A model generated the notes under the pieces. The model had not been told where the DNA came from and ran no database searches. It saw nothing but the letters and a program-made list of their open reading frames with translations. Positions 36,663 to 48,159 of a stretch of 64,000 nt of DNA are shown here, piece after piece. The first letter of the stretch is position 1, and the number at the start of each line of letters is the position of its first letter. The position numbers and the translations under genes were made by a program. The stretch covers positions 124,001 to 188,000 of the forward strand of contig NZ_WUMK01000002.1 of NCBI RefSeq assembly GCF_009827055.1, written 5' to 3'. Source of the stretch: Shinella kummerowiae (GTDB lineage: Bacteria; Pseudomonadota; Alphaproteobacteria; Rhizobiales; Rhizobiaceae).

Positions 36663-37886
36663 ATGAGACGGGTTGTTGTCACGGGTCTGGGGATCGTATC
36701 CTCCATCGGGAACAATGCTGACGAAGTGACGCAGTCGCTGCGTGATGCGCGCTCCGGCATCAGCTTCAGCCAGGATTTCGCCGACCACGGCTTCAAGTGC
36801 CAGGTCTGGGGTTCGCCGAACATCGACACGACCGAAATGGTGGACCGTCGCGCGGCCCGCTTCCTCTCGCAGGGCGGCACGTGGAACCATGTCGCGATGA
36901 AGCAGGCGATCGCCGATTCCGGCCTCGAGGAGGCGGACTACGCCGCCAATGAGCGCACCGGCATCATCATGGGTTCGGGCGGCCCCTCCACCCGTACGCT
37001 GATCGAAGCGGCCGAGATCACGCTGAAGAACAATTCGCCCAAGCGCATCGGCCCGTTCGCCGTGCCGAAGGCGATGTCCTCCACGGCATCGGCGACGCTT
37101 GCCACCTGGTTCAAGATCCACGGCGTCAACTATTCGATCTCGTCGGCCTGCTCGACCTCGGCGCACTGCATCGGCAATGCCGCGGAAATGATCCAGTGGG
37201 GCAAGCAGGACATCATGTTCGCCGGCGGCCACGAAGACCTCGACTGGACCATGTCGAACCTGTTCGACGCCATGGGCGCCATGTCCTCCAAGTACAACGA
37301 CACGCCCGCCACCGCTTCGCGCGCCTATGACGTCAGCCGCGACGGCTTCGTCATCGCCGGCGGCGCCGGCGTTCTGGTTCTGGAAGAGCTGGAGCACGCC
37401 AAGGCGCGCGGCGCCAAGATCTATGCCGAAATCGTCGGCTATGGCGCGACCTCCGACGGCTACGACATGGTGGCCCCCTCGGGTGAAGGCGCTATGCGCT
37501 GCATGCGTCAGGCGCTTGCCACCGTGAAGGGCGACGTCGACTATATCAACACGCACGGCACCTCGACGCCCGTCGGCGATTCGAAGGAAATCGGCGCCAT
37601 CCGCGAAGTGTTTGGCGACAAGATTCCGCACATCCAGTCGACCAAGTCGCTGACCGGCCATTCGCTCGGCGCTGCCGGCGTGCAGGAATCGATCTATGGC
37701 CTGTTGATGATGCAGGCCGGCTTCATCGGCGAAAGCGCCCACATCACCGAACTCGACCCGGAATTCGACGGCGTGCCGATCGTGCGCAAGCGCATCGACA
37801 ACGCGAAGATCGATACGGTTCTCTCCAACTCGTTCGGCTTCGGTGGCACCAATGCCACGCTGGTCTTCCAGCGCCGCAACGGATGA
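36663..37886 (+). CDS. fabB: 3-oxoacyl-ACP synthase I (KAS I)
   Basis: Condensing enzyme of 407 residues with thiolase fold. The nucleophile is Cys163 ([13 protein letters not shown]), and the two catalytic histidines are in [11 protein letters not shown] and [14 protein letters not shown]. It elongates the cis-3-decenoyl-ACP made by FabA. It follows fabA by 53 bases and overlaps the first in-frame fabI ATG. Confidence 0.97.
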   Translation: MRRVVVTGLGIVSSIGNNADEVTQSLRDARSGISFSQDFADHGFKCQVWGSPNIDTTEMVDRRAARFLSQGGTWNHVAMKQAIADSGLEEADYAANERTGIIMGSGGPSTRTLIEAAEITLKNNSPKRIGPFAVPKAMSSTASATLATWFKIHGVNYSISSACSTSAHCIGNAAEMIQWGKQDIMFAGGHEDLDWTMSNLFDAMGAMSSKYNDTPATASRAYDVSRDGFVIAGGAGVLVLEELEHAKARGAKIYAEIVGYGATSDGYDMVAPSGEGAMRCMRQALATVKGDVDYINTHGTSTPVGDSKEIGAIREVFGDKIPHIQSTKSLTGHSLGAAGVQESIYGLLMMQAGFIGESAHITELDPEFDGVPIVRKRIDNAKIDTVLSNSFGFGGTNATLVFQRRNG

Positions 37887-37891
37887 CAGGC

Positions 37892-38698
37892 ATGACGGGG
37901 ATCATGAACGGTAAGCGCGGCCTCATCATGGGGGTCGCGAACAACCATTCTATTGCCTGGGGCATCGCCCAGAAGCTCGCAGCCCAGGGCGCCGAACTCG
38001 CCTTCACCTACCAGGGCGAGGCGCTCGGCAAGCGCGTGAAGCCGCTTGCCGCCGAACTCGGCTCCGACTTCGTCATTCCCTGCGACGTCGAGGATATCGC
38101 GTCGGTCGATGCGACGATCGCGGCGATCAAGGAAAAGTGGGGCAAGCTCGATTTCGTCGTGCACGCCATCGGCTTTTCCGATAAGAGCGAGCTGAAGGGC
38201 CTTTATGCCGACACCTCGCGCGACAACTTTTCCCGCACGATGGTCATTTCCTGCTTCTCGTTTACGGAAATCGCCAAACGCGCAGCAGAGCTGATGACCG
38301 ACGGCGGATCGATGCTGACGCTGACCTATGGCGGCTCGACGCGCATCATGCCGAACTACAATGTCATGGGTGTCGCCAAGGCGGCGCTGGAAGCGTCCGT
38401 GCGCTATCTTGCCGGCGACTACGGCCCGCGCAATATCCGTGTCAACGCGATCTCCGCCGGCCCGATCCGCACACTGGCGGGTGCCGGCATCTCGGATGCG
38501 CGCGCCATGCTCTCCTGGCAGCAGAAGAACGCGCCGCTGCGTCGCACCGTCACCATCGAGGATGTCGGCAATTCGGCGCTCTACCTGCTCTCCGACCTTT
38601 CGAGCGGCGTCACCGGCGAAATCCACTATGTGGATGCCGGCTACAACATCACCTCCATGCCGACGCTGGAGCGCCTCGCCAAGGCCGACAGCGAATAA
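37892..38698 (+). CDS. fabI: Enoyl-ACP reductase I (NADH)
   Basis: SDR-type reductase of 268 residues, with the FabI-specific GVANNHSIAWGIA cofactor loop and the catalytic Tyr156-x6-Lys163 pair (NYNVMGVAK). With the start at 37892 these fall on the E. coli FabI numbers, which favours this ATG; the ATG at 37883 would overlap the fabB stop as ATGA. It completes each elongation cycle. Confidence 0.95.
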   Translation: MTGIMNGKRGLIMGVANNHSIAWGIAQKLAAQGAELAFTYQGEALGKRVKPLAAELGSDFVIPCDVEDIASVDATIAAIKEKWGKLDFVVHAIGFSDKSELKGLYADTSRDNFSRTMVISCFSFTEIAKRAAELMTDGGSMLTLTYGGSTRIMPNYNVMGVAKAALEASVRYLAGDYGPRNIRVNAISAGPIRTLAGAGISDARAMLSWQQKNAPLRRTVTIEDVGNSALYLLSDLSSGVTGEIHYVDAGYNITSMPTLERLAKADSE

Positions 38699-38748
38699 GG
38701 TCGTGGCGGCGCGGACGCCGAAACGCCTCGCGCCGTTTCCTTCCGCGC

Positions 38749-38976
38749 TCAAAGCGCCATCAGCACGACAACAAGCAGGATCACCGCGGCGAGAATGCCC
38801 AAGAACAGCGTGCGGACACGGCTGTTCATCTCCGGCGTTATGCCGGCCGTGCTGCGCCGCAAGAAGGCGAGCGGCACCTCGGAGGTTGGCGTATGCCCCT
38901 CCCCTTCCTTCACATCCTTGGCGATGACTTCCGCCACGTCTTCCGTGATTGGCGGTCTTGCTGGTCCAAAAGCCAT
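38749..38976 (-). CDS. Small C-terminally anchored membrane protein
   Basis: Product of 75 residues: polar, acidic N-terminal part (ITEDVAEVIAKDVKEGEGH) and a C-terminal membrane helix (LFLGILAAVILLVVVLMAL). Function and family unknown. The ATG at 38976 has AGGAG upstream, which supports this start over a longer frame to 39066. Confidence 0.7.
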   Translation of the reverse strand: MAFGPARPPITEDVAEVIAKDVKEGEGHTPTSEVPLAFLRRSTAGITPEMNSRVRTLFLGILAAVILLVVVLMAL

Positions 38977-39043
38977 TACGGGTCTCCTGAACAGGAACAG
39001 TCCGGCGATGGTGGACCTCTTTGGGTGAAATGGCAATCGGCTC

Positions 39044-39646
39044 CTATTCGAACACGACAGGCACAAGGGAAAGCACCAGTAGCAGTGCCATTGCCCGATT
39101 GAAGCGTTTCAGGCCGCGCTCACTTGCAATGAAGCGTGATGCCCCGACGCCGACCCATGTCCAGGCCACGGTGCTGGCGACGGTCGCGCCGCCGAAAATG
39201 GCTGCGAATGCTGTGGGGATGACCAGATCTCCGGCGCTGCCGCTGCCATAGGTCACAACTGCGCCGGCCACCATCACCCAGAGTTTTGGATTGACGAGTT
39301 GCAGCAGCGCGCCCTCGACGAAGGTGAACGGCCGCTGCCGGCCACTCTCTGCTGCGATCCCCACGGGCGCCGCATTGGCGATGCGCCAGGCCAGCCAGAG
39401 AAGATAGGCGACGCCCAGCCATTTCAACACGAGATGCACCCTTGGATCGGCGACGATTGATCCCCCCATCGCCGCAACAAGGAAGATGATGACGGCGACG
39501 CCGATACCCATGCCGGTCGCAACGGGAAGCGTGCGACGAAAACCGTAATTCGCCCCGGATGCCGTGACCATCGTATTGTTCGGCCCCGGCGTGCCCGCCA
39601 TGGCGAAGGCAAAGCCCGTTGCCGCCAGAATCCAGGCCCAATCCAT
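39044..39646 (-). CDS. LysE-family amino acid exporter
   Basis: Product of 200 residues with six hydrophobic segments. The N-terminal AGTPGPNNTMVTASGANYGF is the LysE/RhtB signature, and LVNPKLWVMVAGAV matches the conserved central loop. It is divergent from an Lrp-type regulator 131 bases away, the standard arrangement for regulated amino acid efflux. The ATG at 39646 has GAGGAGA upstream. Confidence 0.9.
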   Translation of the reverse strand: MDWAWILAATGFAFAMAGTPGPNNTMVTASGANYGFRRTLPVATGMGIGVAVIIFLVAAMGGSIVADPRVHLVLKWLGVAYLLWLAWRIANAAPVGIAAESGRQRPFTFVEGALLQLVNPKLWVMVAGAVVTYGSGSAGDLVIPTAFAAIFGGATVASTVAWTWVGVGASRFIASERGLKRFNRAMALLLVLSLVPVVFE

Positions 39647-39776
39647 GTCGCTCTCCTCATCGAAACCAGAACAGCCTAGCCGACCTCCGGCGCAACGGGG
39701 TTGCCAAGATGCCAGGCTTGGGGAAGAGTTTGGCATTCAATGCCGGCGACTGGCTTGAACGATCGTGAGGATTCCA

Positions 39777-40235
39777 ATGCAGCTCGACGACATAGACCGC
39801 CGCATCCTTCGCGAACTGCAGCAGGATGGCCGGATGCAGAACATCGAGTTGGCTAGGCGTGTCGGGCTGTCGCCCTCGCCCTGCCTGCGCCGGGTCAAGC
39901 TGCTGGAGGATGCGGGCGTGATCAGCCGCTATGTCGCGGTGGTCGATCAGGCGAAGGTAGGCCTGCAGCTTTCGATGTTCGCCCGCGTCTCGCTGACCGC
40001 GCAGGATGCAGAGACGATCGACCAGTTCATCGCGGCGATGAAGCGGCTGCCGGAGGTGGTGGAGTGTTACATCATGCTCGGCGAGAGCGACGCGCTGCTG
40101 CGCGTCGTCGTCTCGGATCTCGCCGACTATCGCCGCTTCCAGGCGGCGAACCTCACCCGCAAGAACGGCATCCAGACCGTCAAGACGGACGTGCCGAGCG
40201 AGACGATCAAGCAGACCTTTGCGCTGCCGCTCTGA
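39777..40235 (+). CDS. Lrp/AsnC-family transcription regulator
   Basis: Product of 152 residues. The N-terminal winged helix is LDDIDRRILRELQQDGRMQNIELARRVGLSPSPCLRRVKLLEDAGVI, and a C-terminal RAM effector domain (VVECYIMLGESDALLRVV) follows. It probably controls the divergent LysE-type exporter in response to an amino acid. I chose ATG 39777 (AGGA 7 bases upstream) over GTG 39765. Confidence 0.92.
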   Translation: MQLDDIDRRILRELQQDGRMQNIELARRVGLSPSPCLRRVKLLEDAGVISRYVAVVDQAKVGLQLSMFARVSLTAQDAETIDQFIAAMKRLPEVVECYIMLGESDALLRVVVSDLADYRRFQAANLTRKNGIQTVKTDVPSETIKQTFALPL

Positions 40236-40247
40236 GGGAAAGCCTTA

Positions 40248-40352
40248 AAGCGTGTCGCGATCTTTCAGATTCGCTCCTTGCGCTTTAGCTTTTTGATTTT
40301 TCGCATGTCGTTATCGCAAAACCGCTATGCACTTTTGCGCGACATGCTTTAG
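40248..40352. repeat. Rhizobial palindromic intergenic repeat
   Basis: About 105 bases with long inverted ends: AGCGTGTCGCG on the left and CGCGACATGCTT on the right, with internal CGCATGTCGTTATCGCAAAA. I recognise this as a repeat seen in many intergenic regions of Rhizobium and Agrobacterium genomes. It separates the convergent Lrp and methyltransferase genes and could act as a transcript end. Confidence 0.75.
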
Positions 40353-41365
40353 CGACGGCCCCATAGAACCTTGAAGCGCGCGTTGCGGCAGACTTCGCCG
40401 CTCTCCTTGAAGGCTTCCTTCAGCACCGGCTCGTAGGGCAGGCCGCGATTGGCGACCATCAGCAGGCGGCCGCCGACCTTGAGTGCCTTCGCCGCCGCGC
40501 GGATCATCGCGCCGCCCAGGCCGTGATCGGCCGCGTGGCCTTCATGGAAGGGCGGGTTCATGACGATGAGGTCGTAGTGATCGCGGGGCGTCTCGGCTGT
40601 CAGGTCGAACCAGTAGTAGCGTGCCGGAATGTTTGGGCAGTTCTCCGCCATGTTCTCCTTGGCGGCTTCCAGCGCGTCATAATGCGCCTCGAACAGATCG
40701 ATGCCCTTTACCTGCGGCGCGCGGGAACCGAGCATCACCGAGAGATAGCCCCAGCCGGCGCCGAAATCGGCAGCGTGGCCATGGAAATCCTCCGGAATGC
40801 GGGTGGCGAGCAGTTCGGAGCCGTCGTCGATGCGATCATGCGAGAATATGCCGGGAGCGGCCGTGAAGCGGCCGACGATGCGCACCGGCTTTGCCGCCAG
40901 CTTGGCGATTGCCTCGGCAGGATCTTCCGGACGCGCAAACCAGATGGCGAGGCCGTGGTACTTCGGCATGTAATCGCCGGTGAGGCCGAGCTGGTCCAGG
41001 CGCTTGCGCATGGACTGGACGCCATCTTCCTTGCTGCCGGCAACGACGATGAGGCCACCGGTGCGCACGCGACGCAGCGCTTCGGCAATGCGGTTCTCAT
41101 TCTCGCCCTTATGCTTGTTGATAAGGATGAGCGCGCCGTCATAATCCTCGCCCTCGATGACCGGCTTGACCGGCACGCGCACGGCCTCCAGCCCACGATA
41201 CAGCGAACGCAGCGGCTGTACCGCGTCGAGCATCGCCTCAAACCCTTCCGGCGGACGCTGCCCGGCCTCTGCGCCGAGGAAGAGATAACGCTCGTCCGCG
41301 CCCGGAAGGGCAAGCGTGCCGGCGGCAAAGGGATGGAACAGGGTTTTCAGGGCGTCGCGGGTCAT
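40349..41365 (-). CDS. RsmC/RlmG-like class I methyltransferase
   Basis: Product of 338 residues: a degenerate N-terminal methyltransferase-like domain and a catalytic C-terminal one with ADFGAGWGYLSVMLG (SAM site) and NPPFHEGHAADHGLG (the N-P-P-F motif of base-N methylation). This two-domain layout is typical of 16S G1207 RsmC and 23S RlmG. The exact rRNA base is not readable. It is downstream of pnp behind a strong terminator. Confidence 0.87.
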   Translation of the reverse strand: MTRDALKTLFHPFAAGTLALPGADERYLFLGAEAGQRPPEGFEAMLDAVQPLRSLYRGLEAVRVPVKPVIEGEDYDGALILINKHKGENENRIAEALRRVRTGGLIVVAGSKEDGVQSMRKRLDQLGLTGDYMPKYHGLAIWFARPEDPAEAIAKLAAKPVRIVGRFTAAPGIFSHDRIDDGSELLATRIPEDFHGHAADFGAGWGYLSVMLGSRAPQVKGIDLFEAHYDALEAAKENMAENCPNIPARYYWFDLTAETPRDHYDLIVMNPPFHEGHAADHGLGGAMIRAAAKALKVGGRLLMVANRGLPYEPVLKEAFKESGEVCRNARFKVLWGRR

Positions 41366-41400
41366 GGTCGGCTTTCGGCGGGCGAGAGAGAAAGTAGATC

Positions 41401-41440
41401 AAAGAAAAGGGGCGCGGAACGTGCCGCTCCGCGCCCCTTT
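41401..41440 (-). terminator. Intrinsic terminator after pnp
   Basis: Thirteen-base stem (AAAGGGGCGCGGA / TCCGCGCCCCTTT) followed on the minus strand by TTCTTT, 17 bases after the pnp stop. Confidence 0.88.
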
Positions 41441-41456
41441 ATGCGTAAGGATAGGG

Positions 41457-43598
<2,142 letters not shown>

Positions 43599-43901
43599 GT
43601 CTTGTCCTTCTTGGCAGATACGCGCACCGCCGCCAGAAGGCGCAGGTGGTCTATCCGCTTTATGACGCATCATGGGCAAGACAACGGGAGGCTTCGTGTT
43701 TTACTGGCTGCAATTCCGGGCGAAAACCGCTTCACAGTTTCCTGGAATTGCTCCCGAAGAAGCATCCTGCAATCCTGCCCCATGACAGGTCATCGGTTGG
43801 TTCCGCAGGGCCGGCCCTTCCGGCCTGCTGGAAGATCCGTTTCACGAGGCGGTCGCAACCGGCACAGGCGAAGCGGTATGGCGGAATTCTCTTCCGCAAA
43901 A
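43599..43901. other. pnp leader / rpsO-pnp intergenic region
   Basis: About 300 bases without a gene between the rpsO terminator and pnp. In E. coli the pnp leader forms an RNase III site for autoregulation; I cannot point to a clear long hairpin here. A promoter for pnp probably lies in this stretch. Confidence 0.35.
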
Positions 43902-43937
43902 GAAAGCGGCGGGCGCTCGTGGGAGCGCCCGCCGAAA
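43902..43937 (-). terminator. Intrinsic terminator after rpsO
   Basis: Eleven-base GC-rich stem GGCGGGCGCTC / GAGCGCCCGCC with a 4-base loop and T-rich tail on the minus strand, a few bases after the rpsO stop. Confidence 0.85.
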
Positions 43938-43941
43938 AGGC

Positions 43942-44211
43942 TTAGCGGCGAATGCCGAGAGCAGCAATCAGCTTGCTGTAACGGGCATCGTCCTTCTTCT
44001 TGAGGTAATCAAGAAGCGAGCGACGGGTGGAAACCATGGTCAGAAGGCCACGACGGGAGTGGTTGTCCTTCTTGTGGTCCTTGAAGTGGCCGGTCAGGTT
44101 GTTGATGCGCTCGGTCAGGATCGCTACCTGGATTTCCGGAGAACCGGTGTCGCCTTCGACCGTTGCATATTCCTTGATCAGCGCAGCCTTGCGCTCAGCA
44201 GTGATCGACAT
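43942..44211 (-). CDS. rpsO: 30S ribosomal protein S15
   Basis: Product of 89 residues, exactly the family length. Motifs [38 protein letters not shown] and LLDYLKKKD are diagnostic. S15 binds 16S rRNA early in 30S assembly. The ATG at 44211 has AAAGGA upstream. It lies upstream of pnp as in most proteobacteria. Confidence 0.98.
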   Translation of the reverse strand: MSITAERKAALIKEYATVEGDTGSPEIQVAILTERINNLTGHFKDHKKDNHSRRGLLTMVSTRRSLLDYLKKKDDARYSKLIAALGIRR

Positions 44212-44374
44212 CGTATGTCCTTTCATGATGGAGAACTTAAGGTCGCCAAAAGCCGGGATGTCGTCCAGCGATGGCCGTGAATGCAAGGAGGCATAAGCCC
44301 CCATTGCTGGCGGTGCCTATAAACCATTCCCTTATGAAAGGGAAGAGCCGTCATTGCAGGCCTCTCCTGCGGGC

Positions 44375-44713
44375 CTAGCGCTGCTCCGCCGGCTGACTCG
44401 GTGCGGCCTCGCGCGCATCGCCGGCCTGCTTGCAGACGACGTAGGCCCCGAAGATCCAGCCGAGACGCTCTCCCTGCCGCGCGACGAAGAACCAGCGTTT
44501 GGTGCCGATCTTCATCTCCTCGACAACCTCGACCGCCGTGCCATTGGCCAGCGTCGTCAGGATCGTCCCGTTCGGCGCGGAACGCACGTTGAGCGGCGTG
44601 CCCGTCGGGTCATCGACCAGGCACTGGCCGGATCCAGCGGCGGATGCGGATGGGGCGGAAAAGGCAACGGAAAGGCAGGCTGAAGCGGCAAGTATGCGCA
44701 GAAACGACGTCAT
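44375..44713 (-). CDS. Secreted SH3-domain (SH3b) protein
   Basis: Product of 112 residues with a signal peptide (cleavage near ASA at about 26) and one bacterial SH3 domain: LNVRSAPNGTILTTLANGTAVEV and WFFVARQGERLGWIFGAYV. Such domains often bind cell-wall peptides. It sits 40 bases downstream of the histidine kinase gene on the same strand and could be cotranscribed. Confidence 0.82.
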   Translation of the reverse strand: MTSFLRILAASACLSVAFSAPSASAAGSGQCLVDDPTGTPLNVRSAPNGTILTTLANGTAVEVVEEMKIGTKRWFFVARQGERLGWIFGAYVVCKQAGDAREAAPSQPAEQR

Positions 44714-44753
44714 GAAATGCACCTGCTCACATAACTGGAAAGGACCACGCCTG

Positions 44754-46487
44754 TCATTCGGCGGCGCCCTGCTGGTGCACGTCCTCGTCGCGCAGCCGGG
44801 CAAGCGGGATCGTCACACGCCATTCAATGCCGTCGTCATGCACGATGAAATCCAGCTTGGCATCGAGCGCCATGCCGAGCATGCGCTCCAGCACCACGCT
44901 GCCGAAACCCTTGCGGCTGGCAGCGATGGCTTGCCGGTCGATCGTCGCCCGGCTTTCGCGCCAGACGAGGTTCAGGTCCTCCCCGGACGTGACCCAGCTT
45001 AGCGAAACAATCCCGGTCTCGTTGGCAAGCGCGCCGTATTTCGTGGCATTGGTCGAGAGCTCGTGCAACGCCATGCCAAGCGTCTGCGAGGCCTGCGGGT
45101 CGAGCAACACGACGGGGCCGGCAATGCGCACGCGTGCCGTGTCATCGGGCGTGAAGGGCTTGAGCTGGTTCTTCGCAAGCTCCGCAAGGTTTACCCCCTG
45201 GGTCGCATTGGCGATCATCAGGTCCGTCGAACGGGCAAGGCCTGCGACGCGCTTGCGGAACGCTTCGGCAAAGTCGCTCGCATTTTCCGCACCCGCCGCT
45301 GACTGGTTCAACATCGCCTGGATGACGGTAAGCTGGTTCTTCGAACGGTGCGCCACTTCGCGCATCAGGAATCGGACCTCGTTTTCCGATTTGACGCGTG
45401 CATCCGCGGCCTCCGACAAGGCCCGCGAGACGGTTTCGAGTTCCGTGATGGCATAGGGGCGCGTGGCGATCCGCTCGCCATGGCCGAGCCGGCGGGCATC
45501 GGAGGCGAGCAGCCGGACGTCTCGCGACAGAACGCGGGCGATGCCGACGGCGCTGGCGGCGGCGAGAAGGGCAAAAACCACGCCGCCGATCGTCAACCAT
45601 AGCAAGGAGGAAACGGCGGGCGCCTGCACGTCCGAGGATTTTGCCCAGGCGATCATGCGCCAGCCGGCAAGCGACGAAAACTCCGTCACGACCTGATAGT
45701 CGACGCCACCCTGCTGCATCGGGCTGACCCCGAGGCGCAGCGACGGCACGACACGCAGGAAGAACGTTTCACCCGCTTTCTGCTTCTCGTCCGTCGAGAC
45801 GATGACCGTTCCCTGGCTATCGAGCACGGCGGCATTCCAGCCGGGGGAGAGGATGTCCGGATTGACCGCCCGCCGCAGTGCCTCGGCATTCTTCGTCAGT
45901 GTGAGGAGAATGCGCCGGCCGTTTGCCAGCTGCATCGGCTGGTAGACGTTGAACACCCATTGCTGCGCCGTCTTGCCGAAGAAGATGTCGGAGACCATGC
46001 GTTCGCCACGCGACAGCGCCAGCCGCGCGGAAACCGGCTCGGAGGTCACGTTAAGCGGCGTGCCATACGGAACGCGCGTATTGAGAAGCTGGCGCATCGT
46101 CTGGTCGATGATGAGGAAATAGGTGTCCGTGCCTTCCAGCGCCTTGCGCGCCTGCCCATACAGCGCGGAATAGTCACCCTTCTGAAGACCGTCCGATGTC
46201 GACAGGAAATTCAGCGTCGAGAACATGCCGGAGATTTCGCGCTCGACCGCGCGGTTGACGGCGCTCGTCGATGTCCGCAGCAGGGATTCGAAGATGCGTT
46301 CCTGCGCCTCGGTGGTGCGTTTCAGCACGACGATCGAGAAGAGGAACGAGGGGATGACGATGACGAGGATGAGGCAGACGAGGTAGAAGACGACCGGATG
46401 ATGCAAGCGCCGTCGGCTCTGAACGCGGCTGGCTCCGTCGCCCGCATCCTCGGCGGACACCGTTCTGTCAGTCGGCGCAATCCTCAA
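44754..46487 (-). CDS. HWE-type sensor histidine kinase
   Basis: Membrane sensor kinase of 577 residues with membrane segments near 30-52 and 300-322 flanking a periplasmic dCache-like domain of about 240 residues. The cytoplasmic part has a phosphoacceptor His near 377 (REVAHRSKNQLTVIQAM), HELSTNATKYGAL (N box) and the HWE-typical WRES. No response regulator gene is adjacent. HWE kinases are common in rhizobia and often feed the general stress response or single-domain receivers; the signal is unknown. Confidence 0.88.
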   Translation of the reverse strand: MRIAPTDRTVSAEDAGDGASRVQSRRRLHHPVVFYLVCLILVIVIPSFLFSIVVLKRTTEAQERIFESLLRTSTSAVNRAVEREISGMFSTLNFLSTSDGLQKGDYSALYGQARKALEGTDTYFLIIDQTMRQLLNTRVPYGTPLNVTSEPVSARLALSRGERMVSDIFFGKTAQQWVFNVYQPMQLANGRRILLTLTKNAEALRRAVNPDILSPGWNAAVLDSQGTVIVSTDEKQKAGETFFLRVVPSLRLGVSPMQQGGVDYQVVTEFSSLAGWRMIAWAKSSDVQAPAVSSLLWLTIGGVVFALLAAASAVGIARVLSRDVRLLASDARRLGHGERIATRPYAITELETVSRALSEAADARVKSENEVRFLMREVAHRSKNQLTVIQAMLNQSAAGAENASDFAEAFRKRVAGLARSTDLMIANATQGVNLAELAKNQLKPFTPDDTARVRIAGPVVLLDPQASQTLGMALHELSTNATKYGALANETGIVSLSWVTSGEDLNLVWRESRATIDRQAIAASRKGFGSVVLERMLGMALDAKLDFIVHDDGIEWRVTIPLARLRDEDVHQQGAAE

Positions 46488-46632
46488 CGGCCAGCCCTTT
46501 CACCCTTCGCCCGAAAGCGGCCGTGACGGCAAAGCGCCGCCCAGCCCGCGTCCAAGCGAACCTCGCCGGCCCATAAAGCCTGTAGCTTGTGGTGAAATCA
46601 AGTCGGCAGCGATTGGTTCCGCCCTATCAAAT

Positions 46633-47568
46633 TTAGCCGCCGAAGACCCGCTTCGGGCGGAACTCGCCCCCGCCGATCTCGCCGATCGCCACCAGCTTGC
46701 CCCGCGCTGTCGCATAGGCCTCATCGGCCTCCACCGGCGCATCGCGCCCGCGCAGGATGATCGGGTTGCCCATGCGCAGACGGTGCGCCTGATCGTCATT
46801 GATGACGATCTGCGGCAGGCTGGACAGTGCTTCGCCCGTATCGATCAGGAAGGCGTCAAGGGCGGCCAGCCGCTCGGTCTCGTCCTCGATCTTTTCCAGC
46901 GCCACGAGGTCTGCCAGCGGCACCATGTCATCCTCGCCGAAGGGCGCGACGAAGGTGCGGCGCAGCCCGGAAATATGGCCATAGCAGCCGAGCTGGCGGC
47001 CGAAATCGCGGGCGAGCGCACGCACATAGGTGCCCTTGCCGCACTCGACCTCGAATTCCGCGGTGTTCTCGTCCGGGCAACCGATCAGCGTCAGGCGGTG
47101 GATTTCCACCTCGCGCGACGGGATCTCGACGACTTCACCTTCGCGGGCGAGATCGTAGGCACGTTCGCCGGCGATCTTGATTGCGGAAAACTGCGGCGGA
47201 ATCTGCTGGATGACACCGGTATATTCACCGAGGATCGCCCGGATTGCCTCGGCAGACGGACGCGTATCGGAGCTCTGCGTCACCTCGCCCTCAAGATCGT
47301 CCGTCGTGCGCTCCTCACCCCAACTGACCGTGAATTCGTAGATTTTCCGGCCATCCATGACATAGGGCACGGTCTTGGTCGCGTCGCCGAGCGCGATCGG
47401 CAGCATGCCGGAGGCCAGCGGATCGAGCGTACCGGCGTGACCGGCTTTCTGAGCCTTGAGCAGCCACTTGATCTTGGCAACGGCTTCGGTCGAGCCGAAA
47501 TCGAACGGCTTGTCGAGGATCAGCCAGCCGGAAACCGGCCGGCCCTTGGGTTTGCGGGGTTTGGACAT
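46633..47568 (-). CDS. truB: tRNA pseudouridine(55) synthase
   Basis: Product of 311 residues with catalytic Asp49 in [19 protein letters not shown] and the substrate-loop Tyr in [12 protein letters not shown]. It makes pseudouridine at position 55 of tRNA T-loops. It follows rbfA by 108 bases in the conserved order infB-rbfA-truB. AGGAACAAG precedes the ATG. Confidence 0.97.
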   Translation of the reverse strand: MSKPRKPKGRPVSGWLILDKPFDFGSTEAVAKIKWLLKAQKAGHAGTLDPLASGMLPIALGDATKTVPYVMDGRKIYEFTVSWGEERTTDDLEGEVTQSSDTRPSAEAIRAILGEYTGVIQQIPPQFSAIKIAGERAYDLAREGEVVEIPSREVEIHRLTLIGCPDENTAEFEVECGKGTYVRALARDFGRQLGCYGHISGLRRTFVAPFGEDDMVPLADLVALEKIEDETERLAALDAFLIDTGEALSSLPQIVINDDQAHRLRMGNPIILRGRDAPVEADEAYATARGKLVAIGEIGGGEFRPKRVFGG

Positions 47569-47676
47569 CTTGTTCCTGAATTGTCAGAGCAGGTGTGCTC
47601 GCTGCCGCTCGCTCACCTGCCCTTTCTATGTGTTGTACGCATGTGCGAGCACCAACCGCGACGCACCTTGCTGGAA

Positions 47677-48087
47677 TTACTTGTCGTCTTCGCCGTCTTC
47701 GGCGGCGAGATCACGCGCGACTTCCGGCGAACGCAGGAGTTCATCGATCTTCTTGTAGTTGTCGAAGCTCGTGTCGTCGAGGAAGCGCACGTCCGGCATA
47801 TACTTCATCTGGCGCAGATGCGGTCCGAGACGGCCGCGAATGAACTTCGAATTGCGGTTGAGCGCCTCGATCACCGCGTCATGATCCTTGACGCCGAGCG
47901 GCGTCACATAGGCCGTCGCGTGCTTCAGGTCAGGCGACATGCGGACTTCCGAGATGGAAATCACGGTCTTCTCGATCAGCGTGTCGCGCACATCGCCGCG
48001 CTGAAGGACCTGGGTGATCGCCGCGCGCACCTGCTCGCCCACGCGCAGCATGCGTTGCGACGGTGCAGAGGATGTTGCTCTTGTCAT
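47677..48087 (-). CDS. rbfA: Ribosome-binding factor A
   Basis: KH-like cold-shock protein of 136 residues with [24 protein letters not shown] and [11 protein letters not shown]. It helps mature the 5' end of 16S rRNA. The C-terminus is an acidic tail. The ATG at 48087 has AAGGTG immediately after the U-tract of the terminator that follows infB, so some transcripts reach it only by read-through or from an unseen promoter. Confidence 0.95.
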   Translation of the reverse strand: MTRATSSAPSQRMLRVGEQVRAAITQVLQRGDVRDTLIEKTVISISEVRMSPDLKHATAYVTPLGVKDHDAVIEALNRNSKFIRGRLGPHLRQMKYMPDVRFLDDTSFDNYKKIDELLRSPEVARDLAAEDGEDDK

Positions 48088-48098
48088 GGTCGTCACCT

Positions 48099-48138
48099 TC
48101 AAAAAAATGCGAGCGCCGAAACGATCCGGCGCTCGCAC
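48099..48138 (-). terminator. Intrinsic terminator between infB and rbfA
   Basis: Ten-base perfect stem GCGAGCGCCG / CGGCGCTCGC with an 8-base loop, followed on the minus strand by seven T residues. It lies in the 72-base gap between infB and rbfA and is unusual inside this otherwise conserved operon. Confidence 0.85.
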
Positions 48139-48159
48139 GATTGTCTGATCGCCGGACGC

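Noticed and set aside
47587-47620. Imperfect hairpin between rbfA and truB
   Set aside because: Interrupted stem without a U-tract; not convincing as a terminator or regulatory element.
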